In this document: positions 17,566-26,435 of the stretch, piece by piece | Layout: each line of letters begins with the position of its first letter | Position numbering within the stretch: position 1 is the stretch's first letter | NCBI RefSeq assembly: GCF_914271485.1 | Contig: NZ_CAJZAG010000012.1 | Coordinates: 162,934-226,933, forward strand | DNA from: Cupriavidus pampae | GTDB taxonomy: Bacteria > Pseudomonadota > Gammaproteobacteria > Burkholderiales > Burkholderiaceae | Reading direction: 5' to 3' | DNA length: 64,000 nucleotides | Notes under the pieces: generated by a model | What the model saw: the letters and a program-made list of their open reading frames with translations, nothing else | What the model was told of the DNA's origin: nothing | Databases searched by the model: none | Translations under genes and position numbers: made by a program

Positions 17566-17602
17566 TGCGCCGAAGTCGGCGCATTGCTTGCCTTATCGGC
17601 AA
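17566..17602 (-). promoter_or_regulatory. Two hairpins in the leader of the metallopeptidase gene
   Basis: TGCGCCGA/TCGGCGCA (17566-17573 with 17576-17583) and CTTGCC/GGCAAG (about 17587-17602) lie between 27 and 63 bp before the ATG. There is no T run, so they are leader structures or the terminator-like end of a short leader. Confidence 0.4.
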
Positions 17603-17675
17603 GAGGGCTGGCAGCGGACACCCCGCGTGTCGGGGGTGCCCGGATGCGATCTGATGGATGGCAAAACTCGGCGAT

Positions 17676-18659
17676 TTACGCGGTGCAGATTGCAGATGCC
17701 GTCGCTACGCTCTGGGCCGGCCGATAACCCGGCAAGCTGCGTTCAGCACAAAAATGCTCGAATGCCCGAACATCAAAGGTCGCGTCCAGTTCGCGACCCG
17801 GGCCGACATAGTCGAAGAGCGCCCGCGCGATCACGGCCGTTGCATCGACGATGTGCGGCACGCCTGTGGAGGCCACCCGCGCGAGCAGGGGCGCGAGATC
17901 CGTGCGCGTAGCGGCTGCACGGAAGTCCGCGACGCTGTACGCGGGCGCATGCGGATCCACGGGCAGATATGCCGGCCACGCCAGATGGGGACTGTCATCG
18001 AACGCAGCGGCGATTTTGGTGCCGCGAGGCGCCGCATTGGCGATCGCGAAGGCTTCGAATTCGCGGGTGCTGATGCGGCGGGCATCTTGTGGCACGTCGT
18101 GCCCGGGCAGGTGCTCCAGATGTCTGCGGATGGCCGGGGCGCTGGTTTCGTCGTGCACGAGCAATTCGCACGCCAATGTGCGGGCGCGGTCTTCGTGGCC
18201 CCGGTGATAGGCCGCAAGCAGAAACAGATGCCCGTCGACCAGCTCGAAAACACCATAGCCCTGCGGACGTGGCTCGCGCGAATAGAGGGGGGTGACGGGA
18301 AGGCTGCCATCGGCCTCGGGTCGCACGTGGATGGGCAACACGAAAAACTGCCGTGCGGCGCGGCCGCCGGCGTGGCTATACCAGTCCGCTGCGGTGGCAA
18401 TGGCATCCCACGCGAACAGATCAATGGCGCGGCGATCCCATCCCTGTACGTGGATGTTGTAGGTCTCGACGGCAGCGTGGGCATGATAGAGCCGTGCGCG
18501 CACGAGCTCGTCGCCGTGTGCGAAGATGGCAAGCGTGTCGCGATCTTCGAAGGCGGCACGCTGGTATGCGACGGACAAGGCTTCACGCTTGCGCTGCTGG
18601 GTGGCGACGTCCCAGTGGAATTGCTGGGCAATCTCGGCGAGCTGTTGGGCGGGTCTCAT
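17676..18659 (-). CDS. Hypothetical protein
   Basis: 327 residues from the ATG at 18659 (MRPAQQLAEIAQQFHWDVAT); the open frame upstream of that is shadow of the ATPase gene's tail. It is rich in H, A, R and aromatic residues, with a strand-rich middle (QFFVLPIHVRPEADGSLPVT). No catalytic signature or membrane segment. It follows the HerA-like ATPase gene with a 56-bp gap on the same strand, so it may be co-transcribed with it. Confidence 0.6.
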   Translation of the reverse strand: MRPAQQLAEIAQQFHWDVATQQRKREALSVAYQRAAFEDRDTLAIFAHGDELVRARLYHAHAAVETYNIHVQGWDRRAIDLFAWDAIATAADWYSHAGGRAARQFFVLPIHVRPEADGSLPVTPLYSREPRPQGYGVFELVDGHLFLLAAYHRGHEDRARTLACELLVHDETSAPAIRRHLEHLPGHDVPQDARRISTREFEAFAIANAAPRGTKIAAAFDDSPHLAWPAYLPVDPHAPAYSVADFRAAATRTDLAPLLARVASTGVPHIVDATAVIARALFDYVGPGRELDATFDVRAFEHFCAERSLPGYRPAQSVATASAICTA

Positions 18660-18715
18660 GACGGTATGGAGGAGGATGGGCCGCCGTTTGGCGGCAGTGT
18701 CTGCAGTAAGGCAGG

Positions 18716-20227
18716 TCAGGCAAACTCTTCTGTCATGCGGCGAGCTTCGGTCTGCTGGTTCAGGTACACGCGGGCCCATTCGCTGGAGTTCTTGGAGCCC
18801 TTCTCCTTACGCTGTACGAGCGCAGTCTGGTGAGGGACGATGGCCTTCAGCGACTCGACAGGGCAGAGCATCTTGCGCGCGGCAGTCGCCCAGTAGGTCT
18901 CGTCGATGCGCAGAATGACCTTGGTAGCCATCGCGGCATTGAAGTCTTCCGGGAAGTGCGTCGGACTCTGACTGGCGCAGATCAGGCTTCTGCCGAATTT
19001 TCGGACTTCACGCGCCATCGTGTTCAGGATGTTGTCCTCATCCTCGTCGACAAAGGCGTGCGCTTCATCCAGAATGTAAATCGCCTTTAGGTCGCTAGAT
19101 TCGCCTTCTTCGATGGCCTTCAGGAACAGGTCGCGCAAGTGGAATAGCACGAATAGCTTGCGCTCTTCGAGATCCAACGCCTTGAGGTCGTAGCGCCAGA
19201 CCGGGGCGCTCGGATCGAATGGCGGCCGCTTTGGCTTGAAGATCCCGATCAGTAGCAGGGTTTCAAGGCGATCGATCACACCCCGGAGGACGTCGGGTGC
19301 GTCGTACTTGCCGATGTCCTCAAGTTCATCCCCCGTGCGAACCGATAAAACTGCATCCTTGTATTGATCGATAGCCCGTTGGCGCAGCTTGTCCAGTTCC
19401 GCTTCGGCCTCTTCATCACGGAATTCGGTGTTGGAAGTGCGCAGCGATGCCAGCGTCTTGCGACGCAGGTTCATCGCCGCCCGGTTGACCAGTTCCAGTT
19501 GCGTGATCGCCTTCTTGTCGGCGCCGAGATACGATTCAAGGTACTTCCGGCGCGCGAAAATCAGTGCGTCCTCCAGCGACGGGCATGTCCGGCCCGTTGT
19601 TTTCGGCTTCCACCGTGTTATGCCGCCCTTGTAGTCGTCGACGCCGATCCACCAGCACTTGGCGTCGCCATCCCACCGGGCACCGAAGGGCTTGGCGTCG
19701 TCTTTCTCGTTGATCGGGACGTCGAGGTAGAGCCGATGGGTGTCACCCCCATAGAGACGCGATGCCGATTCGTCGATCACCCATGTTGACGGATCGTTCT
19801 GATAGATGCCGTGCTGCGCATAGACGTCCTGCAGGATATTGCGCAGGCAAGCGCGTTGCTTGTCGCCCAATTGGCGAGTCACCTTGTCGAGCGTCTTGAT
19901 GAGGGTGCTGATGGCCTTGCGTGGACCGCCGTAATGGGGGTCGGACCCAATGCGCAGCGGGTTGAGCCCATATTCGCTTTGCTCCGAGAACCGCACTGTG
20001 CTGGCGCCCGGGATGTCGATATCGCCGTGAATATCGAACACATGCATGGTCGGGGGGCGGCCGTTGGAGGTGGCGATGATTTGGCTGATCGCGGCGCGCA
20101 GCTGGTGTGTCTTGCCGGCGCCCGAGCCGCCCGTGATCTGGATGTGGCCGTTGACAAGCGTCGCAAAATCCGAAATGACCGGCTGGCGGTCGCGGGCATT
20201 GGTGCCCCAGACAATCTTTGGTTGCAT
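18716..20227 (-). CDS. HerA/VirB4-like ATPase with a DUF5710-like insert
   Basis: 503 residues from the ATG at 20227. Walker A GGSGAGKTH lies at about 33-41 and Walker B AIYILDEAH at about 381-390. The RSLICASQSPTHFP segment after it matches sensor regions of HerA/FtsK-type motors. Between them (about 162-205) sits RLYLDVPINEKDDAK, then FGARWDGDAKCWWI, a DUF5710-type module usually seen in plasmid primases and polyvalent proteins. HerA-type ATPases pump or process DNA or drive secretion. It starts 5 bp after the stop of the ankyrin gene, so they form one unit. Whether it belongs to conjugation or defence cannot be told from sequence. Confidence 0.75.
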   Translation of the reverse strand: MQPKIVWGTNARDRQPVISDFATLVNGHIQITGGSGAGKTHQLRAAISQIIATSNGRPPTMHVFDIHGDIDIPGASTVRFSEQSEYGLNPLRIGSDPHYGGPRKAISTLIKTLDKVTRQLGDKQRACLRNILQDVYAQHGIYQNDPSTWVIDESASRLYGGDTHRLYLDVPINEKDDAKPFGARWDGDAKCWWIGVDDYKGGITRWKPKTTGRTCPSLEDALIFARRKYLESYLGADKKAITQLELVNRAAMNLRRKTLASLRTSNTEFRDEEAEAELDKLRQRAIDQYKDAVLSVRTGDELEDIGKYDAPDVLRGVIDRLETLLLIGIFKPKRPPFDPSAPVWRYDLKALDLEERKLFVLFHLRDLFLKAIEEGESSDLKAIYILDEAHAFVDEDEDNILNTMAREVRKFGRSLICASQSPTHFPEDFNAAMATKVILRIDETYWATAARKMLCPVESLKAIVPHQTALVQRKEKGSKNSSEWARVYLNQQTEARRMTEEFA

Positions 20228-20232
20228 GGTTC

Positions 20233-22161
20233 TTATAGGTCCGAAGACGGCGCCGGGGCACCGTCGAATTGCTGTCCGCGTTCGAGCGCAGGCTCGGGGC
20301 GCTTCAGGCCCACGAGTGCGGTAACGGTCTTCTTGCCTTCGCTCATGGCGTAGGCGATCGTGCGGCGGCCGTTGAGCACCACCGGGCGGCCGCTGGACAT
20401 GTCGATGACGACCTCGAACTGCGACGGGTTGTGCCCGAGCTGCGCACGCAGGTCGCCATGCCCCTCGGTTGCGTGGCGATCGCACTCTTCGATAAACCAG
20501 TCGAGCGTTTCCTGCTTGGGCAACAGGCCCTTGATCGCGAACTCGGCATCGCGTTGCCAGATGCGGGTGTCGGTATCCACTTCCGGCGTGCGGAACTTGC
20601 GGACGTCGTCCAGCAACGCGGTCTGGTCGGCTTCGAGCAGCGAGAGCGGGGTGGTGCCATCTTGCGCAACGGCTTCCAGATCTGCGCCGGCGTCTTCGAG
20701 CGCGATCACGGTGTTGGCATAGCCCAGTGCGGCGGCGTAGTGGGCCGCCGTGTAGCCTTCGCGATCAGTGATGGTCGGACTCGCCTGCGCGTCGAGCAAG
20801 GCCTGTACGCTCGAAGTGCGGCCCAGTCGTGCGGCGGCCATCAAGGCCGTCAGCTTGTGGATGTGATGCAGGCGGTCGATCGAGATCGGCTGCGCGGCGA
20901 GCTTCTGGATTACGCTGGCCGGCCGACCCTCCTGAACGGCGTCAAAGAGCTTGTTTTCAGCGGCTGTCACGCGCAACAGCGTGGTTTGGCGCTGTTCGTT
21001 GTAGACGCGGTGTTCCTTGACGGTACCCGTGACGTGCAACCGCTCGCCAACTTCGCCCATCTCTGCGCCCGAGCAGAACCACACCAGATGGTTGCCGTCG
21101 TCATCGCGCATGCGATAGAGCATCTTGTCGCCATACTGGTCGCCCGGAATGAGGGTACGTCCGAGGATCGTGACCGCGCGCTCGATCTTGCCATCGACCT
21201 CGCCCACGAAAGCGCTGATGCGCGTGTCGGCCGCTTCCAACCGGCGGAATTCCCGATAGTCGTACGCGGCCACGGCCGATACGAGGATCCCCAGTCGACG
21301 GGCGGGAATGTCCTCGCCGGCGCCGAGCACCGACAGGTTGTGAAGATAGGTCGACTGCTGACGTTCCACGGCCATTTCGTCCGAGACCAGCCATGCTTTC
21401 ACGCGGGCGGCCTTGTCGCGGTCGGCGGGCTCGATCTTCGGGGGGAGGGGGGCGCCCGGGCGTCGACGCGAGAAATGCTCGGCCACAGCATCCGCAGTGG
21501 AGATCACCTGCTGGAATTCCGCCTTTTCCTTGGACATGTAGCCGCCAATGCGGACCTCAGCACAAGCGGCTTCGAGAATGGCTTTGACCGGAAGCAGTTC
21601 CGCATCGGCACCACGGGAATACTCCTCGCATTCCGTCAGGTCGTCGTGCATCTCGACGAGCACTTGCAGGCAAGCCGTCTTGGCAAACGGATCGTCACCG
21701 TTGAAAAAATCTGTGAGGCACGTGCTGCCGACCTGCAGGTGGCGGTCGGTGGCGATCTCACGCAGCACGAAGGTGGTGTTGCGGTCCCGCGTTGTTTTGC
21801 ACTGATCGCAGTCCGGCGCGCACTCGCGATACTGTGCAGGGGTCTCCTCCATGCCGAGCACGAGCGGCGTGCTGCCGGCAGAGAAGTCCAGCTTGGCCAC
21901 AAACGCATAGCCGCTTAGTACCGGTTTTTCTCCTGTCACGGTCACGTCCGACACGTTGGCCATGATCTCTTGGCCGACGGTCTCGTTGGCTTGAATGCTG
22001 ACCCGCGTGATGCGCTGGAGCTTCGGCTCCGACACCTGCAGCCCGATTGGTTGCATGCCGAGCTTCGCTGCACGCTTGTTGATCCGGGCGATGGTCTGGC
22101 GCACGCGGCCGAGATTTTCGACGGGGATGGCGTACGTGCGGCTGAAGGTGTCTTGGCTCAT
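20233..22161 (-). CDS. Zinc-finger-like and ankyrin-repeat protein
   Basis: 642 residues. About 113-155 hold CAPDCDQCKTTRDRN followed by VGSTCLTDFF, a CxxC...C module seen in phage and plasmid nucleic-acid proteins. About 435-505 are two to three ankyrin repeats (TALMAAARLGRTSSVQALLD, then YTAAHYAAALGYANTVIALE). The C-terminal part is unknown. The combination suggests an intracellular protein that binds nucleic acid and a protein partner, possibly the adjacent ATPase encoded 5 bp downstream. There is no export signal. Confidence 0.72.
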   Translation of the reverse strand: MSQDTFSRTYAIPVENLGRVRQTIARINKRAAKLGMQPIGLQVSEPKLQRITRVSIQANETVGQEIMANVSDVTVTGEKPVLSGYAFVAKLDFSAGSTPLVLGMEETPAQYRECAPDCDQCKTTRDRNTTFVLREIATDRHLQVGSTCLTDFFNGDDPFAKTACLQVLVEMHDDLTECEEYSRGADAELLPVKAILEAACAEVRIGGYMSKEKAEFQQVISTADAVAEHFSRRRPGAPLPPKIEPADRDKAARVKAWLVSDEMAVERQQSTYLHNLSVLGAGEDIPARRLGILVSAVAAYDYREFRRLEAADTRISAFVGEVDGKIERAVTILGRTLIPGDQYGDKMLYRMRDDDGNHLVWFCSGAEMGEVGERLHVTGTVKEHRVYNEQRQTTLLRVTAAENKLFDAVQEGRPASVIQKLAAQPISIDRLHHIHKLTALMAAARLGRTSSVQALLDAQASPTITDREGYTAAHYAAALGYANTVIALEDAGADLEAVAQDGTTPLSLLEADQTALLDDVRKFRTPEVDTDTRIWQRDAEFAIKGLLPKQETLDWFIEECDRHATEGHGDLRAQLGHNPSQFEVVIDMSSGRPVVLNGRRTIAYAMSEGKKTVTALVGLKRPEPALERGQQFDGAPAPSSDL

Positions 22162-22173
22162 GAGATATCCAGT

Positions 22174-22341
22174 TCAGGACGAGGTGCGCCGCGTTGCCGC
22201 GAGGGCTGGCAGGGTCAGGCTAGGGGGGAACACCGGGCCGAGACTGGTGCGCAGCACGCGGGCGATCTGCTGCTTCGCGCAGAGTGCAAGCGGAGCGGGG
22301 TTGCGGTCGCTGGCCGAAGGACGGGTGATAAGGTAGGTCAT
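22174..22341 (-). CDS. Small hypothetical protein (55 residues)
   Basis: ATG at 22341 to TGA at 22174, starting MTYLITRPSASDRNP. It fits exactly between the neighbours: 12 bp after the stop of the gene at 22354 and 12 bp before the start at 22161. Basic and leucine-rich, no known motif. Supported mainly by the operon spacing; it could be a spacer with a chance frame. Confidence 0.45.
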   Translation of the reverse strand: MTYLITRPSASDRNPAPLALCAKQQIARVLRTSLGPVFPPSLTLPALAATRRTSS

Positions 22342-22353
22342 GAAATGGCTAGG

Positions 22354-22722
22354 TCAGGGAGCCGGCGTCGGTGGCTTGGGCAACCATTCGTCGTCCTCGG
22401 CGGTCCAGAAGGCACCAGCCGCCGGGACTTTGGCGTCCCGCAGGTATTCGAGATCCGGCTTGGCGTTGCGCACGGCGTCGAGGTGGGCGAGACCGAGCTC
22501 GACGTGTGTTTCGCGGATCTCGGCGTCGCCGTTGTGCTCGAAGAAGAGCGCCTGCACGGCTTCGTTTGGCAGCTTGTTGCCGATGGCCTGCACCACCCGC
22601 GAGAGCTGGTTGACGGCAGGAATCGTCTGCGAGAGATGGTCGTTGCCGTATTCGTCCGGCGTGCGTGCCCGCAGGCTTGCGCCAAACAGACGTATCTCGG
22701 TGGCGGTGTCAGGGGCGCTCAT
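22354..22722 (-). CDS. Hypothetical protein
   Basis: 122 residues from the ATG at 22722 (MSAPDTATEIRLFGASLRAR). It is acidic and helical with a proline-rich end (PKPPTPAP). No motif recognised. The start lies 8 bp after the stop of the upstream gene (22731), so it is co-transcribed with it and with the ankyrin/ATPase genes. Confidence 0.58.
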   Translation of the reverse strand: MSAPDTATEIRLFGASLRARTPDEYGNDHLSQTIPAVNQLSRVVQAIGNKLPNEAVQALFFEHNGDAEIRETHVELGLAHLDAVRNAKPDLEYLRDAKVPAAGAFWTAEDDEWLPKPPTPAP

Positions 22723-22730
22723 GGGCAAAC

Positions 22731-23711
22731 TCAGAGATGGGAGCGGTCAAGCATGGCACCGGCCTTGGCCGCGCGCTGGGCGGAGAGGTACGGTGACGGC
22801 GTGGCCGGCACTGCTTCGATAATCATGTCGACCATCCGACGGGCGAGGCGGCGGAAGCTCTCGTCGATGTGCTCGGTGGGCAGGCCCGTGAATCGGTGTT
22901 CGTGGATGCGGCGGTGACGGGCGACGTGGTCCATCGTGCGCAGGCTTTCCACGTCCTTTTTGGCGTTGTGCCGGTAGTTCGTGACGTAGATGGCCCCCAT
23001 CTCGGGGATCAATGCCCGGGCGATGGTGACGCAGGCGTCCTCGTTGTCGAGATCGGCGCGCAGCCGTTCCACGGCGTACTCGGTCATCTCCAGTACGGCG
23101 TTCAACCCCTTCTGCACCAGCGTTTCCACGTCGGGCACGAAGTAATCGAAGGAGTGCACGGCCTGCGTCTGCAGGTCCGGCACGATAGAGAGCAGGGCCA
23201 CCCGCTGGGCGGTGACCAGATCCAGCTGGCTCGGCTGCAGATCGGGCTCGGGCGCCTGCCTCACCTTGTCCAGCGCGGTCTGGATCATGTCGCTGATGAG
23301 CGGTGCGGGAATCTTGGCTTTGCCCGTCGCATACGCGAGACGCCAGTTGAGCGCCGCAATCTCGGCGGACTGGGTCGACAGGCTGTTGAGCATCTCGGCA
23401 TCTGCAGGGCGCGTGCGATCCAGCCCTGCAAATTCGACCATTGTGTCCGTCAATACGTGGGCGTCTTGGAGCAGTTCGTTTGTCGCCTCCACGATTTTGG
23501 CATCGCTGCTGTCGCTGCCGGGATGCACGACCACGGCCTTGATGAGCGCGGCCATGATGCGCAGCGCGGAATAGGCGCGGCGCGCCATGGGGGACGCGGC
23601 GTCGCGTGGCGCGGGCTCGGGGGCGAAATGATTGACGCGGCCATCGGCTTCCACTTCGGACGCGATGGGGTCCATGGGATGTGCCGTCAGCAGCTCCTCC
23701 GTTACCGACAT
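22731..23711 (-). CDS. Hypothetical helical protein, first gene of a five- to six-gene unit
   Basis: 326 residues starting MSVTEELLTAHPMDP, with CGGAG 6 bp before the ATG. It is predominantly helical; the last 80 residues contain a histidine- and arginine-rich stretch (HVARHRRIHEHRFTGLPTEH). No catalytic motif or membrane segment. It heads the minus-strand run that continues to the HerA-like ATPase. An 87-bp gap separates it from the divergent gene at 23799. Confidence 0.58.
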   Translation of the reverse strand: MSVTEELLTAHPMDPIASEVEADGRVNHFAPEPAPRDAASPMARRAYSALRIMAALIKAVVVHPGSDSSDAKIVEATNELLQDAHVLTDTMVEFAGLDRTRPADAEMLNSLSTQSAEIAALNWRLAYATGKAKIPAPLISDMIQTALDKVRQAPEPDLQPSQLDLVTAQRVALLSIVPDLQTQAVHSFDYFVPDVETLVQKGLNAVLEMTEYAVERLRADLDNEDACVTIARALIPEMGAIYVTNYRHNAKKDVESLRTMDHVARHRRIHEHRFTGLPTEHIDESFRRLARRMVDMIIEAVPATPSPYLSAQRAAKAGAMLDRSHL

Positions 23712-23798
23712 GAATGCTCCGAGGTGATCTGTTGTCGCGAATTCTACACAAGAAACTGCTTTTAATGGATGTGAATCCGCCGGATATTGGACTATTCT

Positions 23799-24335
23799 AT
23801 GTATATGGATACGAAAAAAACATTGATTTCACGCGCTCGTGAACTGCTGGCGGTCGTCGATTTCGCGAAATGGATTGATTCGTGTGACGCGAGCGGCGCA
23901 AAACAGATGGAATACCCGTTCTCGGGGGTGGCGCTGGATGCGTCGCTCTCGGATCTGTTCGCGTTGGCGCACGACAACGTCGGCTGGATGCTGGCAATGC
24001 ACGCCAAGGAAGGCCAGTGGCTGGCCCACCTGCCTCTGCATAGCGCCTATCTGGGCTTTGGCGAGGGACTGGTGCTGGTAACCGATGCGTTCACGATGCT
24101 GGAGGAAGAGGTGCCGGCGATTGCCGTTCAGATCTTCGTGCCCAAGGTATCGCTGGTTGAACTGCTGGGTGCCCAGACCCTGCTGGGCTTCGGACTGGGG
24201 ACGGATGTGCCCGGCGAGGCCGCGCCAGCCGTGCAACGTGTCAACCGGCTGGTGCCCCTTTACACCCCCGAGCGGTACGAGGCCGAGCGTCGCGTGACGA
24301 CGCCAGTCACCTCGCGCCGGCTCTTTGCCCGCTGA
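23799..24335 (+). CDS. Hypothetical protein
   Basis: 178 residues if started at the ATG at 23799 (another ATG is at 23805, and a TTG at 23787 would add four residues). No Shine-Dalgarno is visible before any of them, so the start is uncertain or the message is leaderless. The protein is acidic at first, with hydrophobic stretches (VPAIAVQIFVPKVSLVELLG) but no clear membrane helix. Function unknown. Confidence 0.55.
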   Translation: MYMDTKKTLISRARELLAVVDFAKWIDSCDASGAKQMEYPFSGVALDASLSDLFALAHDNVGWMLAMHAKEGQWLAHLPLHSAYLGFGEGLVLVTDAFTMLEEEVPAIAVQIFVPKVSLVELLGAQTLLGFGLGTDVPGEAAPAVQRVNRLVPLYTPERYEAERRVTTPVTSRRLFAR

Positions 24336-24378
24336 GCCAGCTGAGGCCGCTGAACGCCGTACGGAGCGACGACGCAAC

Positions 24379-24645
24379 ATGCTGAATTTGAGAAGCCCGG
24401 ACCCCGCAAAGCCAATCCACGCTGGCGCCGAAGGACTGCAGATCGGGCAGGCCGACCACACCGTGGTCCGACTGCCGGCGCGCTTCTTCCTGCGCACCTT
24501 GGGCGCCTACAAGACCGGCCGCACGCTGGTGCTCGCGGGACAAGCCATCTGGCATGCCGATGGCGACAGCCGTCTGGTGCGGACCACGCGACTGACCCGT
24601 CCAGCGACCGTGCCAGAGACGTTCGGGGATCCCCGCCGGCATTGA
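24379..24645 (+). CDS. Small hypothetical protein
   Basis: 88 residues from the ATG at 24379, with GGAGCGAC about 10 bp upstream. It is basic (many R and H) with a V/L-rich core (VVRLPARFFLRTLGAY), probably a small beta-rich domain. It follows the previous gene by 43 bp on the same strand. No family recognised. Confidence 0.5.
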   Translation: MLNLRSPDPAKPIHAGAEGLQIGQADHTVVRLPARFFLRTLGAYKTGRTLVLAGQAIWHADGDSRLVRTTRLTRPATVPETFGDPRRH

Positions 24646-24727
24646 CGATCCGACCCTGACCCAACCACCCACCCCAAAACAGGCACCCGCCCCGGGTGAC
24701 TTCTCGTAACCGCAACCATCCATTACC

Positions 24728-25474
24728 GTGATCGACTCTATCCCCAATGCACCAACGCAACCGCAGCTTGCGGCCTCCCGGATGTATCTGCTCGCCAACG
24801 TCCTCAATATCGTGCTCACGCTGGTGGGCGTCGTTTTCCTGAATAGCGGGTGGGCGTTCCGGCACGAAGGGGTGCCCCCCTATGTTGTCATGGCCGCAGT
24901 GGGCGTCATTCTGAGCTCGAATGGCTCGGTCATGGTGTGGGACCGTATGCGTGCCAGCAAGCGTGCGGGACGGACCAAGAAGCGAAGCGACTATGTGCTG
25001 CTTGCCTGCGGCGCAATCGTGCTGTTCGAGGGCTTGGCCGGGCTGCAGGTGGCGTTCGCTTACGCGTCCACACAACCAGCGGTGGCACAGCACGCACAGG
25101 CGTCCGCGCACGATCTCTATTACGTGACCCGCTGCGAGCGAGAAAGCGCAGCGTGCTGGTACGCGGCCGCCGCTACGGCCAGTACCGCCTTTGGCGTGGC
25201 GTCGGTACCGCTCATGGCGCCGCGCGGGACCTTCGATACCGCGCAGATGCAAGCTGTGCTTCGCCGCGCGACAGCGCTACTCAAGACGGAGGCCAGCGGT
25301 GATGCCATGCGGGCCTATCACACGCGCGATCGCGCCTGTGCTCGCTCGATCCTTTGCAGCGTGACGCTCGGCAGGCAAACAGCCAAAGCTGCGGCCAGCC
25401 TCCAGCAGACCGCCGCCGCGATGGCGCTGCTGGCGGAGCGCGCATTGCCCGCTGTAGAGTCCAAGGCGCCGTGA
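24728..25474 (+). CDS. Multi-spanning membrane protein of unknown function
   Basis: 248 residues from a GTG start. Three or four hydrophobic segments are visible: about 20-40 (LANVLNIVLTLVGVVFL), 50-66, 88-110 and 143-165. The C-terminal 75 residues are soluble and basic. No transporter signature. Its stop overlaps the GTG start of the nuclease-like gene (GTGA at 25471), so the two are translationally coupled. Confidence 0.6.
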   Translation: MIDSIPNAPTQPQLAASRMYLLANVLNIVLTLVGVVFLNSGWAFRHEGVPPYVVMAAVGVILSSNGSVMVWDRMRASKRAGRTKKRSDYVLLACGAIVLFEGLAGLQVAFAYASTQPAVAQHAQASAHDLYYVTRCERESAACWYAAAATASTAFGVASVPLMAPRGTFDTAQMQAVLRRATALLKTEASGDAMRAYHTRDRACARSILCSVTLGRQTAKAAASLQQTAAAMALLAERALPAVESKAP

Positions 25475-25956
25475 GCCGGGAACAGCATCGCGTGCTCGTG
25501 GGGGCGGCCGAACGCTGGTTGCGTCGTCGCGGCTTTGGTGTGATCGGGACCGAGATCTTTGCCGCAGGGTGCCGGGAGCAGGCCGATGCCATCGGCTTTC
25601 GGACCAACGGCACGGCACTGGTGGAATGCAAGACCTCGCTCGCGGACTTCCGCGCTGACGCCAAAAAGCCGGAGCGCCAGCTGGGAGGACTGGGGGTGTA
25701 CCGGTTCTACATGTCCCCTCCCGCTCTCATCACGCCAGAGATGCTGCCGCCACGATGGGGACTGCTGTGGGCCGATGGCAGAAACATCGAAGAGGTTCGC
25801 GTCCCTCAAGGTAACGCGTGGCCCGCCTTCAACCCGCAGTATCCCCATGGCGATTGGACCGCCTTCATGCACGCCCCCGATCTGGACGCGGAGCGGCTTG
25901 TGCTGTTCTCGATCGCCCGGCGTCTGGCGCGCGGCGAGTCTCCTGCCCGGCGTTGA
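25471..25956 (+). CDS. PD-(D/E)XK-like nuclease domain protein
   Basis: 161 residues from the GTG at 25471. The core has ADAIGF, then ALVECKTSLADFRADAKK: an acidic residue, a strand, then E-x-K, the catalytic layout of restriction-endonuclease-like folds, similar to MmcB-type and related DUF proteins of phages and plasmids. The following GGLGVYRFYMSP and GLLWADGRNIEEVRVP strands fit the fold. It could act in DNA repair or entry defence. Coupled to the membrane-protein gene by a 4-bp overlap. Confidence 0.65.
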   Translation: MSREQHRVLVGAAERWLRRRGFGVIGTEIFAAGCREQADAIGFRTNGTALVECKTSLADFRADAKKPERQLGGLGVYRFYMSPPALITPEMLPPRWGLLWADGRNIEEVRVPQGNAWPAFNPQYPHGDWTAFMHAPDLDAERLVLFSIARRLARGESPARR

Positions 25957-25977
25957 CAGTGTTGGCGGCGGGGTGTG

Positions 25978-26005
25978 TGTCGAGTATCATACCGATACCT
26001 AAAGA
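25978..26005 (+). promoter_or_regulatory. Promoter and operator of the HTH regulator gene
   Basis: GTATCATACCGATAC (25984-25998) is a GTATC-N5-GATAC palindrome lying between a weak -35 (TGTCGA, 25978-25983) and -10 (TAAAGA, 26000-26005), spacer 16 bp. It stands 25 bp before the ATG of the regulator, which suggests autoregulation. Confidence 0.6.
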
Positions 26006-26023
26006 ATCTTTCTTGCACTGCCC

Positions 26024-26431
26024 ATGGCCACCAAGACTGCGCCCGCGCGCCGGATACCGAAGCCTCCGGCGACGTCCGCCAACCCTCGTAAGCCGATGCC
26101 TGCCAAGCGGGCGGCCAAGGGGGCCGCCGACCCTTCGGAGGGCGTTGTGGCGGCGGGCGCGAACGCCGGCGTGGTGTCGGCCTTGTCGATCGAACAGATC
26201 GCCGAAATCCGGAGCCGCCTCGGTTTTGCGAACAACAGGGAACTGGCCGAGGCCCTTGGCCTCTCTCACGTCAGTCTGAAACGCATCATGACGAGCGCGC
26301 AAGGCATGAGCAAGCAGGCGGCGGTGCTCCTGCTGGCCTTGCTGTATTTCCGCGAGCGGCCGCAGGCGGCGGCGGAATTCGATCAACTCCTCGCCCAGTA
26401 CAACGCCGCGTTACCAAAAGTATCACAATGA
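26024..26431 (+). CDS. Putative autoregulated HTH transcription regulator
   Basis: 135 residues. The first 55 or so are K/R/P/A-rich and probably disordered. The rest carries a helix-turn-helix: IEQIAEIRSRLGFANNRELA, then EALGLSHVSLKRIMTS, followed by a leucine-rich helix that may dimerise. GTATC-N5-GATAC palindromes flank the gene: one in its promoter (25984), one over its stop codon (26420) and one in the next promoter (26442). The same site occurs 22 kb away before a lipoprotein gene (3830). This arrangement makes it the likely repressor for these sites. No proven family. Confidence 0.68.
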   Translation: MATKTAPARRIPKPPATSANPRKPMPAKRAAKGAADPSEGVVAAGANAGVVSALSIEQIAEIRSRLGFANNRELAEALGLSHVSLKRIMTSAQGMSKQAAVLLLALLYFRERPQAAAEFDQLLAQYNAALPKVSQ

Positions 26432-26434
26432 TAC
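26420..26434 (+). promoter_or_regulatory. Auxiliary operator overlapping the regulator stop codon
   Basis: GTATCACAATGATAC, a GTATC-N5-GATAC palindrome. It is spaced 22 bp (two helical turns) from the next copy at 26442, so two dimers could bind side by side. Confidence 0.6.
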
Positions 26435-26435
26435 T

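Noticed and set aside
15518..17911. Plus-strand frame of 797 codons opposite the metallopeptidase
   Set aside because: Antisense composition (R/H-rich), no start signal. The minus strand has an intact HExxH enzyme.
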